Source: a virus
Virus record (IMG/VR): IMGVR_UViG_3300037485_000670
Coordinates: 1 to 20,422 of that record
Direction: 5' to 3' (one strand)
DNA: 20,422 nucleotides
Shown here piece by piece: positions 13,508-20,399 of this stretch. Position 1 is the stretch's first letter. Each line of letters opens with the position of its first letter. Under the pieces are notes generated by a model. The model saw nothing but the letters and a program-made list of their open reading frames with translations, was not told the DNA's origin and did no database searches. Both the position numbers and the translations under genes were made by a program.

Positions 13508-13526
13508 CTTAAATTGCTTTTAAAGA

Positions 13527-13820
13527 TTACAGGCGAGTGTATAAGCCTGTTACCTGAGTGAATATAGATTGTAACATATCGTTATAAACGTTTTCGAATT
13601 TTGCTTTTGTTTTGATGTTAAACTCTTTATCGAAGGTGTAAAAGTGTACATCGTAAAGGTCTAACGAATTAAGCTCGATGCTTAGTTGTTTTGCTTGTAC
13701 TTTGTTTCTGCGTAGTGTCATGCGCAAACCGTTGTTAGTTGCGATGAAGTTAAAAGAGCCAGTCATTACCGCGAATTTGTTACCGCCTAATTGCTCGAGA
13801 ATTTGTGTTGCTGTGTTCAT
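13527..13820 (-). CDS. Stand-alone 97-aa protein ending GLYTRL (moron-like)
   Basis: A 97-aa protein starting MNTATQILEQLGGNKFAVMT, with strand-rich NFIATNNGLRMTLRRNKV and LDLYDVHFYTFDKEFNIKTK, and a C-terminal helix MLQSIFTQVTGLYTRL. The pattern ILxQLGGNKF...NFI...LDLYDV...QSIFT..TGLYTxL is one I recall from widespread small orphan proteins of phages and mobile elements; the function is unknown. The gene has its own promoter and terminator and interrupts the scaffold-capsid order, the hallmark of a moron or independently timed gene. Its promoter and leader resemble those of the 60-aa gene at 4155-4337. Confidence 0.8.
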   Translation of the reverse strand: MNTATQILEQLGGNKFAVMTGSFNFIATNNGLRMTLRRNKVQAKQLSIELNSLDLYDVHFYTFDKEFNIKTKAKFENVYNDMLQSIFTQVTGLYTRL

Positions 13821-13940
13821 AGTGTGAATGTTTAAATGTTTAACGATGACAAATATATAACCTTATTTTGAATTAGCAAACTTATTCATAAAAAAAGTCA
13901 AATTATTTTTATTTGCTTATATAACACGCTGAGAATAAAG
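13821..13940 (-). promoter_or_regulatory. Promoter module with distal CAGCG element
   Basis: TTTG at 13880-13877, a 19-nt spacer and TATATTTG at 13857-13850 form a consensus promoter. The leader ends AAACATTCACACT before ATG 13820. A CTCAGCGTGTTATATAAG element lies 70 bp upstream of the -7 box. The block aligns by eye with 4338-4460. Confidence 0.82.
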
Positions 13941-13975
13941 CATAAAAAAAGGACTGGAAGCGAACCCAGCCCTTT
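13941..13975 (-). terminator. Intrinsic terminator after the 90-aa gene
   Basis: On the minus strand AAAGGGCTGG-GTTCGCTT-CCAGTCCTTT forms a 10-bp stem with one G-U pair, then continues into a T-run (TTTTTTT in all). The wobble pair would be an A/C mismatch on the other strand, favouring minus-strand use. The 45 nt between this and the stop hold no gene. Confidence 0.88.
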
Positions 13976-14019
13976 CTAATTACCCTAAAAGTAATCACGT
14001 TATGAACGTAGCTAAGATA

Positions 14020-14292
14020 CTACGGTAAATCGATTTTTCCAAAAAAAGGTTTATCGCTTACCGACCTTCGCCCCTCGCAGCTCCATAATTGACGCGCCCA
14101 CCAATTAGCCGAACCTTTCGGCGAAGGGATGCCAGCACTACGAGCGCAGTAAGAATTACCCGCATCCGTGCCGGGGTTAATCCGATACCCCGAAGCGCCA
14201 AAATGAATCTCGTTACCTTCATTATCTACGGCTTTGTATTTCTTACCCTCACGCTCCGAACTGGTAACGTTGTAACCTTCATACTGTGGCAT
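14020..14292 (-). CDS. 90-aa protein of head gene cluster
   Basis: The 90-aa product starts MPQYEGYNVTSSEREGKKYK and has EIHFGASGYRINPGTDAGNS, then a conserved-looking SYCARSAGI, ANWWARQLWSCEGRRSV. The Gly/aromatic pattern (GKKYKAxxxEG, FGASGYR, YCARS, WWARxLWxC) looks like a small ordered domain I have seen in phage and virus small proteins without a known role. Two cysteines are present. It overlaps the 53-aa gene by 14 nt and is followed by a terminator, so it closes the scaffold unit. A minor head role is inferred from position only. Confidence 0.75.
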   Translation of the reverse strand: MPQYEGYNVTSSEREGKKYKAVDNEGNEIHFGASGYRINPGTDAGNSYCARSAGIPSPKGSANWWARQLWSCEGRRSVSDKPFFGKIDLP

Positions 14293-14440
14293 AGTTGCTC
14301 TGAGTTAGTTTGTTTTCTAAATATGCTAAAACAACCTCAATAGCTTTGGTTAGCTGCGATGGTTCGAGCATTTCACTATTCAAACCTTGCCGCCACTCAG
14401 CATGGTGCTTTAAAACTTTATAGGCTTGCTTGATTGTCAT
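14279..14440 (-). CDS. 53-aa protein between scaffold and 90-aa gene
   Basis: A short frame from ATG 14440, sharing ATGA with the scaffold stop, to TGA at 14279-14281, 14 nt inside the next gene. The protein is MTIKQAYKVLKHHAEWRQGL followed by a Pro-Ser turn and a helix with AIEVVLAYLENK. It looks like a two-helix peptide. The coupling on both sides, and the otherwise unexplained 14293-14436 gap in a densely coded region, make it very likely real. The VLKHHxEWRxG pattern is familiar from short Bacteroidota phage proteins of unknown role. Confidence 0.78.
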   Translation of the reverse strand: MTIKQAYKVLKHHAEWRQGLNSEMLEPSQLTKAIEVVLAYLENKLTQSNYATV

Positions 14441-15261
14441 TTCACAAAGAAACGAGGGTTAACACCTTTAACACGTTTGTCGGCTTGCGTTTCGATTGCA
14501 GGGATTAACGGCTGCCCTGCGCGGCTCATAGGCTTACCCGCGTGTGGGTTCTTTTGAATTATACCCGCCGCCGTTGCTTCGGCTATCAATACATCGTTAA
14601 CACCTAAAAACGCGCCCGCCTTATCTTTAGATTTTAAGCGTTCGCCCGTCTTACGGTCTTTAACTATTGCGCTGCCATCATCCTCTAAATCGATTACAAA
14701 CTTTTCGTTAATCGCAGATTTAAAGCCTTTAATCGTGTACTCGTTTACGGTCGGGTCTAACTTCAATGCACCCAGTTCACGCTCAAATACGCTGCTAACC
14801 TTAATCGCTTTTTGTTCTTCGGCGGCTTGTGTTTTGTAGCTTTCGAATTGCGTTAACGCCTCTTGCCTTGCTTGCTCAACTTCGCTGTATTTACGCTCAA
14901 GTTGCTTATGTTTCTTTTCCCACTCAGCTACTAACTCAGCCGCGCCGTTACCCGTTGCTTTTTTCTCCCATTCTTCGCGTTGCTTTTCGTATTCGGTTTT
15001 AGCGCGTTCGGCTGCGTTGCGAATTACGTCTAAGCTCTTTTGCTCCTTAAAATCGTCTTCGGTTAGCGTAACACCAAAAGGCTCGAAGGCGCGTTTAACT
15101 ACGTTAGCGATAGAGCCGTTAAGTTTACCCAGCGTTGCGGCGTGTTCTTTTTGGTCTATCCAATTTTGCTGAAATTTCTCCTTCGCTGTTTCGAGGTTTT
15201 CGGCTTCGTCGAGGTTTAGGAATTTCACTAACTCCAACGCTTCCTCTGGTTTCATTGCCAT
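14437..15261 (-). CDS. Capsid scaffolding protein (coiled coil)
   Basis: A 274-aa protein whose N-terminal part (MAMKPEEALELVKFLNLDEA) leads into a long, highly charged helical region, residues about 85-160, with heptad-like spacing (EEWEKKATG, AEWEKKHKQLERKYSEVEQA), a probable coiled coil. A smaller mixed domain follows (LDPTVNEYTIKGFKSAINEK, VIDLEDDGSAIVKDRKTG) and a basic tail ends RVKGVNPRFFVK. Charged coiled-coil proteins encoded between the gpF-like and capsid genes are standard phage scaffolds that template procapsid assembly. No protease motif is visible. Its first 137 nt are shared with the preceding small gene in another frame. Confidence 0.82.
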   Translation of the reverse strand: MAMKPEEALELVKFLNLDEAENLETAKEKFQQNWIDQKEHAATLGKLNGSIANVVKRAFEPFGVTLTEDDFKEQKSLDVIRNAAERAKTEYEKQREEWEKKATGNGAAELVAEWEKKHKQLERKYSEVEQARQEALTQFESYKTQAAEEQKAIKVSSVFERELGALKLDPTVNEYTIKGFKSAINEKFVIDLEDDGSAIVKDRKTGERLKSKDKAGAFLGVNDVLIAEATAAGIIQKNPHAGKPMSRAGQPLIPAIETQADKRVKGVNPRFFVK

Positions 15262-15382
15262 AAATTATAGGGGTTTCAATTTGTTTTAGTTTCAATTCAC
15301 GTGCGCCCCTGTTTAATAGGTTCGAGGCTACAACGTCGGACGCGTGTATTATTTTACCATCTATTAGCAGTAAATATTTCAT
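15125..15382 (-). CDS. Small protein with basic C-terminus, overlaps scaffold gene
   Basis: An 85-aa product from ATG 15382 (MKYLLLIDGKIIHASDVVAS), with a compact N-terminal half containing NLLNRGARELKLKQIETPII and a very basic C-terminal third (PRRSRKPRNSEG, DRPKRTRRNAG). A TTG three codons earlier is rejected because it is the end of the promoter's -7 box. The first 45 codons lie outside any other gene and look strongly protein-like. The rest is read in a different frame from the scaffold start across 137 nt. The basic tail might bind DNA or capsid surfaces. Function unknown. Confidence 0.68.
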   Translation of the reverse strand: MKYLLLIDGKIIHASDVVASNLLNRGARELKLKQIETPIIYGNETRGSVGVSEIPKPRRSRKPRNSEGEISAKLDRPKRTRRNAG

Positions 15383-15388
15383 GCAGCA

Positions 15389-15418
15389 CAAAGATAGTTA
15401 ATTGAAATTGCAAAACAA
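15389..15418 (-). promoter_or_regulatory. Promoter of scaffold unit
   Basis: TTG at 15418-15416, a 19-nt spacer and TATCTTTG at 15396-15389 are an exact consensus match. The ATG of the 85-aa gene follows only 6 nt after the box, so its transcript would be leaderless or nearly so. Confidence 0.8.
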
Positions 15419-15443
15419 AAAAGGTCTTTAATCAATAAACCCT
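15417..15443 (-). terminator. Weak terminator at end of gpF-like gene
   Basis: On the minus strand an interrupted stem (AGG..TTTA / TAAA..CCT) ends in a run of six T that overlaps the -33 region of the next promoter. Weak stem; a possible transcription-unit boundary. Confidence 0.3.
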
Positions 15444-16339
15444 TCAGCCCTTGCGCGTGCCTTAACGGTTTCGGGTACTTTTGACGCTGGCACGGGTACT
15501 AAAGAATGCCTACACTCCCAACCCCCGCGATTAACAAATATTGTTCTTTCGTCGGTGTTATCTATTCGACCCGCCCACGTACCTTTTTTAATATCATTAA
15601 TGCCGCCGCTATTTTCACCGCGCCCCCACGCTTCTATTTCTTTTCTGTGGAATATTTCACCTTGCCTATGTTCGCAAAACGGACGCGTTGTAGGTATTTC
15701 ACCGCCTAAATATTGAAACCATTGTATACCGAGTTGCTCGTTAATAGCAGCCGAATAGCTGCTATCTGCAATAGCTTGAGCGGTACTGGCTACCGTTCTA
15801 ACGTTCTTTAATAATTTGCCGTCGATTTCTTTCGTTCCTATTATCGTTTGGCTTAATGCTTTGACAGCATCCCGAAGCGGTGCGCGTGCGGCTACGTTTG
15901 CCGTTAAAACCTCTAAAAATGGCTGCGATACAACTTCCCTTAATCCACTACCGAAAAAACTATTTATAGCGTTCTGTTTACTTATTTGAACTAACCGCCG
16001 CTGTGCTTCGGTAGGCTCAAACCCCGCCTCAAACTTTTGCGCTATCTCGGTAGATAGGTTTACACCCGCTTCGATTTGCGAAAGGAATTTTGAAACCGCC
16101 TCTTTATATTCGCCGCCCGCTAAAACTTTATTTAGTTCGTCGGCTATTAATCCGATTCGGTTAATGTTAGCATCGCTTTGAATTATGTTACCCGTACTAT
16201 CTACGTCCATATCGCGAAGCAACGGCTCGACGGTACGCCACGCATCGAGCTGCGCACGTTCGGCGCTCGTAGCCATGTCTTTCGGTATCTGTTCAAATAA
16301 CCGAATTTTCTTTTTTATCAGTTCGTCAAGCGATGCCAT
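15428..16339 (-). CDS. Mu gpF-like minor head morphogenesis protein
   Basis: A 303-aa protein with a helical N-terminal two-thirds and the C-terminal signature of the Mu F / SPP1 gp7 minor-head family. That signature is the segment TTRPFCEHRQGEIFHRKEIE with C222 and H224, a linker including TWAGRIDNTDERT, then FVNRGGWECRHSLVPV with C276 and H278. The Cys/His pairs probably bind zinc. These proteins associate with the portal and enter the procapsid in small copy number. The gene overlaps the portal stop by 14 nt, the usual portal to gpF-like order. Full length; TAA stop. Confidence 0.85.
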   Translation of the reverse strand: MASLDELIKKKIRLFEQIPKDMATSAERAQLDAWRTVEPLLRDMDVDSTGNIIQSDANINRIGLIADELNKVLAGGEYKEAVSKFLSQIEAGVNLSTEIAQKFEAGFEPTEAQRRLVQISKQNAINSFFGSGLREVVSQPFLEVLTANVAARAPLRDAVKALSQTIIGTKEIDGKLLKNVRTVASTAQAIADSSYSAAINEQLGIQWFQYLGGEIPTTRPFCEHRQGEIFHRKEIEAWGRGENSGGINDIKKGTWAGRIDNTDERTIFVNRGGWECRHSLVPVPASKVPETVKARARAEGFID

Positions 16340-18236
16340 TTAATAAGTCGCGTTGGGCTTGCTGAATAGGGTCTAATTGTACGCGCACCTTTTCGGCTGC
16401 AATATTACGCAATGCTACGACTTGTTCCTGTAAAGGTAAGTCGGTAAACTTCGGCGCGTCTTCGGTTGGTATGTAGTTACGAATTAACTCCATTACTAAC
16501 TGCGGGGCGCTAAAGTGTAAAACGTCCTGCCACTTTTCAACCGTGCCATTCGCCACCCTTGCAGCTATATCAGCGCTGCTCATAAGTAACAATTCGTCCG
16601 AGTGAATAATCAAATCGTAAATAGCGCTCGTTTCTTCGTCGGTATAGTGGATTGCCTTAATGTAATTGTAAACGTTGCTAAACGTAACCGAAGGCGGTAC
16701 GCCCGCCGTTATGCCTTCGCCTATAACAGCTAAATAATCGCTCGGTGTACTTATATCGAAGGTCGTAGGATAAACCAACGTAACGCCCCCGAATAAGTCG
16801 CCGTAACGCATTTTCCCAGTCGTTACAAGTATAAACTCATACAGGCTAAATAACTGGTCTGAAATAGGCTTTAAAAAGGCGTATAGACTACGCATCTTAT
16901 TTAGGCTACCTGTAGCCGTTACACCTTCGCCAACGCCTACCGCACTATCGCTACTTGGTAGGTGCAAAATGGAACGCGCTTTTTTCATTTGTGCATCTAT
17001 TTCGACGCGCAAAAAGTTGAGCGTATCCATAGGCGGCGAAACGAACTTTAAGTATTCACCACTTATACCGCTATCGCCCTCGCTTACCGAGGTCTTAGGC
17101 TTAATCAATAGCATACCCGTAGGGCTAAAACGCGACTTCAAACCGCCACCGCTACACGAAGGGCAGGTACGATAGCCGCCGTTTATAGGGTCGAATATTT
17201 GACCGTCTACGCATTTGTTACCTTCGCGGTCGTGAAAGTCGCAAACCTCACCTAGCGCCACCATAAACGGAAATGCGCTCGTTGCTTTACTTATTTGTAA
17301 ATAACTTTCATCTAATACCACTTGGTCGAGAAAAGGAACGGCGGTAATAAACGGCGATTGAAAGCATATTTCACCGTTAATCAGTTGCGGCATCCCTTGT
17401 AACTTATGGCATGGAACGTACCCGAGGTTATGAGCAAAGTAAAGCACAGGTTCGCTAAATTCCATTTCGGACTTTTTACCCGTTTGGTAAATCTTCCAAA
17501 TATTCATGTTATCGTATAGCTCTAAAACGATACCGCTTTTCTCTATTTTTGAGCCGTTCTTTACGCTGCTATAATCGTCGGTAATAACCAAATAATACTC
17601 TCCGAACTTTTGCCCTACAATCGATTTACATGAATAGTAATGCGGCATCGGTTTCAATAGGTCGTTACTAATTACTTCGCTATCATCATCCTCGCTTAAA
17701 ACCGTTTCCACGTCATCGGGTTCGATTGCAATAATACCGTTCGGGTCTACGAGCTTTAACGTTGGCAGCATCGTTTTAACGAACGCCTCTACGCTTCCGA
17801 ATTTTTCTATTTCCTCGTTAACGAACCTTTGAAACGTATCGTCGCCAAAACGTTCGTCGGCTTCAGGGAAATATTTAATACTCCAATTTTGGTCTGCGAA
17901 CGCACGGCTAACCGTAGATTTAAAATCTTCGAAAACGCTTAACGTCGTAGGCTTATAATTCGCCTTTATGTATTGCGCCTGCACGTCGGTTTGATTCGGG
18001 GCGCGCACGCTTAACAAATGTTCAGGGTAAACGTCGGGGCGTGTATGCGGTAAAATAGAATCGTACATCTTCGCCGCGTAGTTATACCCGTCCCAGTATT
18101 CAGGGTACTGGCTTACGCCGTTGCGCTGTTTAGTAACAGGGTTTAGCGGTGTGCTTCTATTCGCCTCTGCCCAGCCCTTAAACTTAACAGCAAAGCGATT
18201 AACGACCTTGTTTATTTCCTCGGTAGATAGTGCCAT
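16326..18236 (-). CDS. Portal protein with cysteine-knuckle insertion
   Basis: A 636-aa portal candidate, the dodecameric DNA-entry ring of the head. Support: size, position before a gpF-like gene, and the late helical segment MKKARSILHLPSSDSAVGVG followed by a Thr/Gly-rich stretch and long helices (KMRSLYAFLKPISDQLFSLY), as in stem/crown regions of portals. Residues 332-361 hold four cysteines, C332 and C342 (CDFHDREGNKC) then C358 and C361 (TCPSC), resembling an inserted zinc ribbon near the wing/clip boundary. An acidic patch (SEDDDSE) is at 181-187. The start ATG overlaps the mini-gene stop as TAATG at 18234-18238. Confidence 0.82.
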   Translation of the reverse strand: MALSTEEINKVVNRFAVKFKGWAEANRSTPLNPVTKQRNGVSQYPEYWDGYNYAAKMYDSILPHTRPDVYPEHLLSVRAPNQTDVQAQYIKANYKPTTLSVFEDFKSTVSRAFADQNWSIKYFPEADERFGDDTFQRFVNEEIEKFGSVEAFVKTMLPTLKLVDPNGIIAIEPDDVETVLSEDDDSEVISNDLLKPMPHYYSCKSIVGQKFGEYYLVITDDYSSVKNGSKIEKSGIVLELYDNMNIWKIYQTGKKSEMEFSEPVLYFAHNLGYVPCHKLQGMPQLINGEICFQSPFITAVPFLDQVVLDESYLQISKATSAFPFMVALGEVCDFHDREGNKCVDGQIFDPINGGYRTCPSCSGGGLKSRFSPTGMLLIKPKTSVSEGDSGISGEYLKFVSPPMDTLNFLRVEIDAQMKKARSILHLPSSDSAVGVGEGVTATGSLNKMRSLYAFLKPISDQLFSLYEFILVTTGKMRYGDLFGGVTLVYPTTFDISTPSDYLAVIGEGITAGVPPSVTFSNVYNYIKAIHYTDEETSAIYDLIIHSDELLLMSSADIAARVANGTVEKWQDVLHFSAPQLVMELIRNYIPTEDAPKFTDLPLQEQVVALRNIAAEKVRVQLDPIQQAQRDLLNGIA

Positions 18237-18313
18237 TATGCGACGGCTTTTGATGTTGGGTTAACGATTACGTGCGACCCGCACGACTTAGAACGGCAGT
18301 ATGTAGGTTTCAT
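18236..18313 (-). CDS. 25-residue cysteine mini-protein between methyltransferase and portal
   Basis: From ATG 18313, sharing ATGA with the methyltransferase stop, to TAA at 18236-18238, sharing TAATG with the portal start. The peptide is MKPTYCRSKSCGSHVIVNPT plus five residues. It contains two cysteines spaced CxxxxC. Coupling at both ends by overlapping stop/start codons is hard to explain unless the frame is translated. Function unknown; it could bind metal, act as a portal partner, or simply relay ribosomes to the portal gene. Confidence 0.62.
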   Translation of the reverse strand: MKPTYCRSKSCGSHVIVNPTSKAVA

Positions 18314-18936
18314 AATTTCTGCAATATTGATAAGCCACGCCCCTCGGAGGTGTTGAGCGTAACAACGTTATACTTATAATGATTAACGTAGCGCATTAAT
18401 TCCGCAACGTCTGGTATGTGTAGCGTATCATGGTAAGCAATAACGCCTCCCTTTGCGATTACGCGCTCAATCTCTTTAAACTCGGGTAAAATATTAGCCC
18501 AACTATGGTCGCCGTCAACAAAGATAAAATCGAAATGCTCACGAGGCATACCTTTAATAACCTTAATAGATTCGCCTAAAATGAAATCCACAGCTACACC
18601 GCCACGTTCTAACTTATGCTTGCGATGGTCGTTAATATCGATGCCAGCATAGTAACCGCCTTGCGGCAAAGCCTCAATCATTTTAACCGAGGTTTCGCCC
18701 TCGAATACACCAATTTCTAAAACGGCTTTAGCACCTTGCATCTTAATTAACGAACCGATAAACTCACATACATCGGGTTCACTATTCCAACCGTGGCGCG
18801 GCGTTTCACTAAAGGTTTCGGTTGTTACTAAAACCTTTTCGGGTAGCGGCTCAAGGGCGTAAACGTAATCCGTTTTAATCGCCTTTTCTTTTTTAGCTTT
18901 TGGCTCGGTTGCCTTTTTACTTTTTGTTCCCTGCAT
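18310..18936 (-). CDS. Class I SAM-dependent methyltransferase
   Basis: A 208-aa enzyme of the O-methyltransferase-3/Methyltransf_24 type. Motif I is AVLEIGVFEGET (residues 71-82), the acidic residue ending strand 2 is D100 in YAGIDIND, and a strand-4 motif FDFIFVDGDHSW (136-146) is followed by GGVIAYHDT (163-171), where D and H could bind a metal and orient the acceptor. The first 25 residues are a lysine-rich tail (KSKKATEPKAKKEKAIK). Substrate unknown; the adjacent glycosyltransferase suggests a sugar or glycan. It overlaps that gene's end by 20 nt and is coupled to the mini-gene. Confidence 0.85.
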   Translation of the reverse strand: MQGTKSKKATEPKAKKEKAIKTDYVYALEPLPEKVLVTTETFSETPRHGWNSEPDVCEFIGSLIKMQGAKAVLEIGVFEGETSVKMIEALPQGGYYAGIDINDHRKHKLERGGVAVDFILGESIKVIKGMPREHFDFIFVDGDHSWANILPEFKEIERVIAKGGVIAYHDTLHIPDVAELMRYVNHYKYNVVTLNTSEGRGLSILQKL

Positions 18937-19888
18937 ATTTGTTCGAGGTAATTCGATTTATAAAATGTATGTGCTGTTTGCCCGCATCGGCAAACCATTT
19001 TTTCAAAAGTCTATCGAGCCACTCAACATAAAACAACGGGGTAAAACCTTGCCCGCCGTAATATGATTGTAAATAGAATCGTTCGGTTATTTGTTCGAAT
19101 GTTAAGCGGCGTTGCATCGCAAAATGAATATACCCGTTTTCGCTTCCGTCGGTTTGACCTACTGAAATAATCGCAGGGTCTAAGCCTAATTTGGCTAACG
19201 CTACATTCATGTAAAGTTCGTCGGGTTGCCCGCCGCCCCATTTCATACGTAGCTTTTGAATTGGTAGCTGATTGTTTTCGTAATAGTCTTTAGCTATTAT
19301 GTAAATCTTTTCGGCTTCAATTCCTTTACGAATGTATTGAATCGAGCTATTAATTGCGGGTAAAACCGCCGTATCGCTTAATTCGAAATGCTGCCATATA
19401 TCGTCAGCCCAAGCCCACTGCATAGAAGGTATTGCGCGCCCTTGCTGTATGGTATGATAGCCGACCGTATGGCTTATGTAATCTTTACCCGCGTTGATTA
19501 ATTCGTTAATCATCGGCTCAATATCTTTGAGCGCAACGGCATCAACGTCGAGGTAAATGTTATGTTCAAAAGGTAGGTATTCGTAAAGATTAACCTTTAG
19601 CTTACCGGGGTCTAACTTGCCGCCCGTCGATAGGTGTTCAGGTTTAATCTCATTAATTGAATCGACGAAATCCGCAAGCCCGTGAGCGTACCCATAGCAC
19701 TTACTTCTATCGTCAACGTAAAGGGCAATTTTAAGCCTGCTATTGAATCGCTTAATACTAAACGCTAAATTATAAGCCGCGCCGTAATAGTGCGGTTTAC
19801 CAAACGCAAAAAGCACCACCCCGATATTACTCGGGGCGTGCTTCTCTTGGTCTAACGAGTTAGTTAAAGATTCCCGCTGGTGCATCAT
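18917..19888 (-). CDS. Glycosyltransferase, GT-A type with DxD
   Basis: A 323-aa enzyme whose core starts NIGVVLFAFGKPHYYGAAYN (residues 21-40). The first strand-helix element continues LAFSIKRFNSRLKIALYVDD. The metal/nucleotide-sugar motif is IYLDVDAVALKDI, with D114-x-D116, and the acceptor-side motif GGGQPDELYMNVALAKLG is at about 218-235. The pattern is GT8-like or a related GT-A family. It probably transfers a hexose; donor and acceptor are unknown. Candidate acceptors are host surface glycans or virion proteins. It overlaps the preceding virion-type gene by 29 nt. A terminator-like hairpin lies inside codons 15-27, so the functional start may be debated, but no later ATG precedes the core. 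Confidence 0.82.
   Translation of the reverse strand: MMHQRESLTNSLDQEKHAPSNIGVVLFAFGKPHYYGAAYNLAFSIKRFNSRLKIALYVDDRSKCYGYAHGLADFVDSINEIKPEHLSTGGKLDPGKLKVNLYEYLPFEHNIYLDVDAVALKDIEPMINELINAGKDYISHTVGYHTIQQGRAIPSMQWAWADDIWQHFELSDTAVLPAINSSIQYIRKGIEAEKIYIIAKDYYENNQLPIQKLRMKWGGGQPDELYMNVALAKLGLDPAIISVGQTDGSENGYIHFAMQRRLTFEQITERFYLQSYYGGQGFTPLFYVEWLDRLLKKWFADAGKQHIHFINRITSNKYAGNKK
19808..19845 (-). terminator. Terminator-like hairpin inside the glycosyltransferase 5' end
   Basis: On the minus strand, AAGCAC and CCCCGA pair with TCGGGG and GTGCTT (6 plus 6 bp with a small internal loop and a GTAATA loop), followed by TTT. It falls in coding sequence just after the upstream gene's stop. Confidence 0.45.
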
Positions 19889-20399
19889 ACTGAGTTGGAA
19901 TATCTTTATCGCGCCATGAAAAGGTTACCTCGTAGCGCTGTAATTCATTATTCTGCTCAGGCAAAATAAAGTTAGCGCTCGTTGTAATACCTACGGGCGG
20001 GTCGATAAAAATAATCTTACCGCTGTCGCACATATAAGCCATAATCCAACCAACGCGACGGTTATTAACGTCGTTCCAAAATAGGTTATTTTCGTCGGTT
20101 ACATTTGCATCGTATAACGTGGCGGTACGGTCTTCATTAATGCGGATAGGTGTACCACATCCAATCGGGCTATCTACCGTTACGGGCGAACCTGCTGGCA
20201 ATGCAAAACGAATATCTTCGATTATACGGGCTTCACCGCTCGCTAATAGCGCAGCAATTTCTACCGCGTCCGACGGGTCGGCTACGGTTACATTACAAGC
20301 GCCAACGATTACCGCTGAAACACCGCCGAGCTTATACTCGTTGCAGTCCACCAAATTATGTTCGAGTAACGACGAATCGCAATAGGAAACGCATCCCAT
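19860..20399 (-). CDS. Putative virion structural protein, 179 aa
   Basis: The product starts MGCVSYCDSSLLEHNLVDCN and is strand-rich with Gly/Ala/Val-rich segments (KLGGVSAVIVGACNVTVADP), five cysteines in the first 90 residues, and a C-terminus EVTFSWRDKDIPTQYDAPAG. Low helix content and the late TFSW and PAGIFN elements suggest a virion beta-sandwich or tail-tube-like protein. It lies upstream of the portal; there is no specific family match I can name. Complete gene: ATG 20399, TAA at 19860. Only 23 nt remain upstream, A/T-rich, without a recognisable promoter. Confidence 0.6.
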   Translation of the reverse strand: MGCVSYCDSSLLEHNLVDCNEYKLGGVSAVIVGACNVTVADPSDAVEIAALLASGEARIIEDIRFALPAGSPVTVDSPIGCGTPIRINEDRTATLYDANVTDENNLFWNDVNNRRVGWIMAYMCDSGKIIFIDPPVGITTSANFILPEQNNELQRYEVTFSWRDKDIPTQYDAPAGIFN

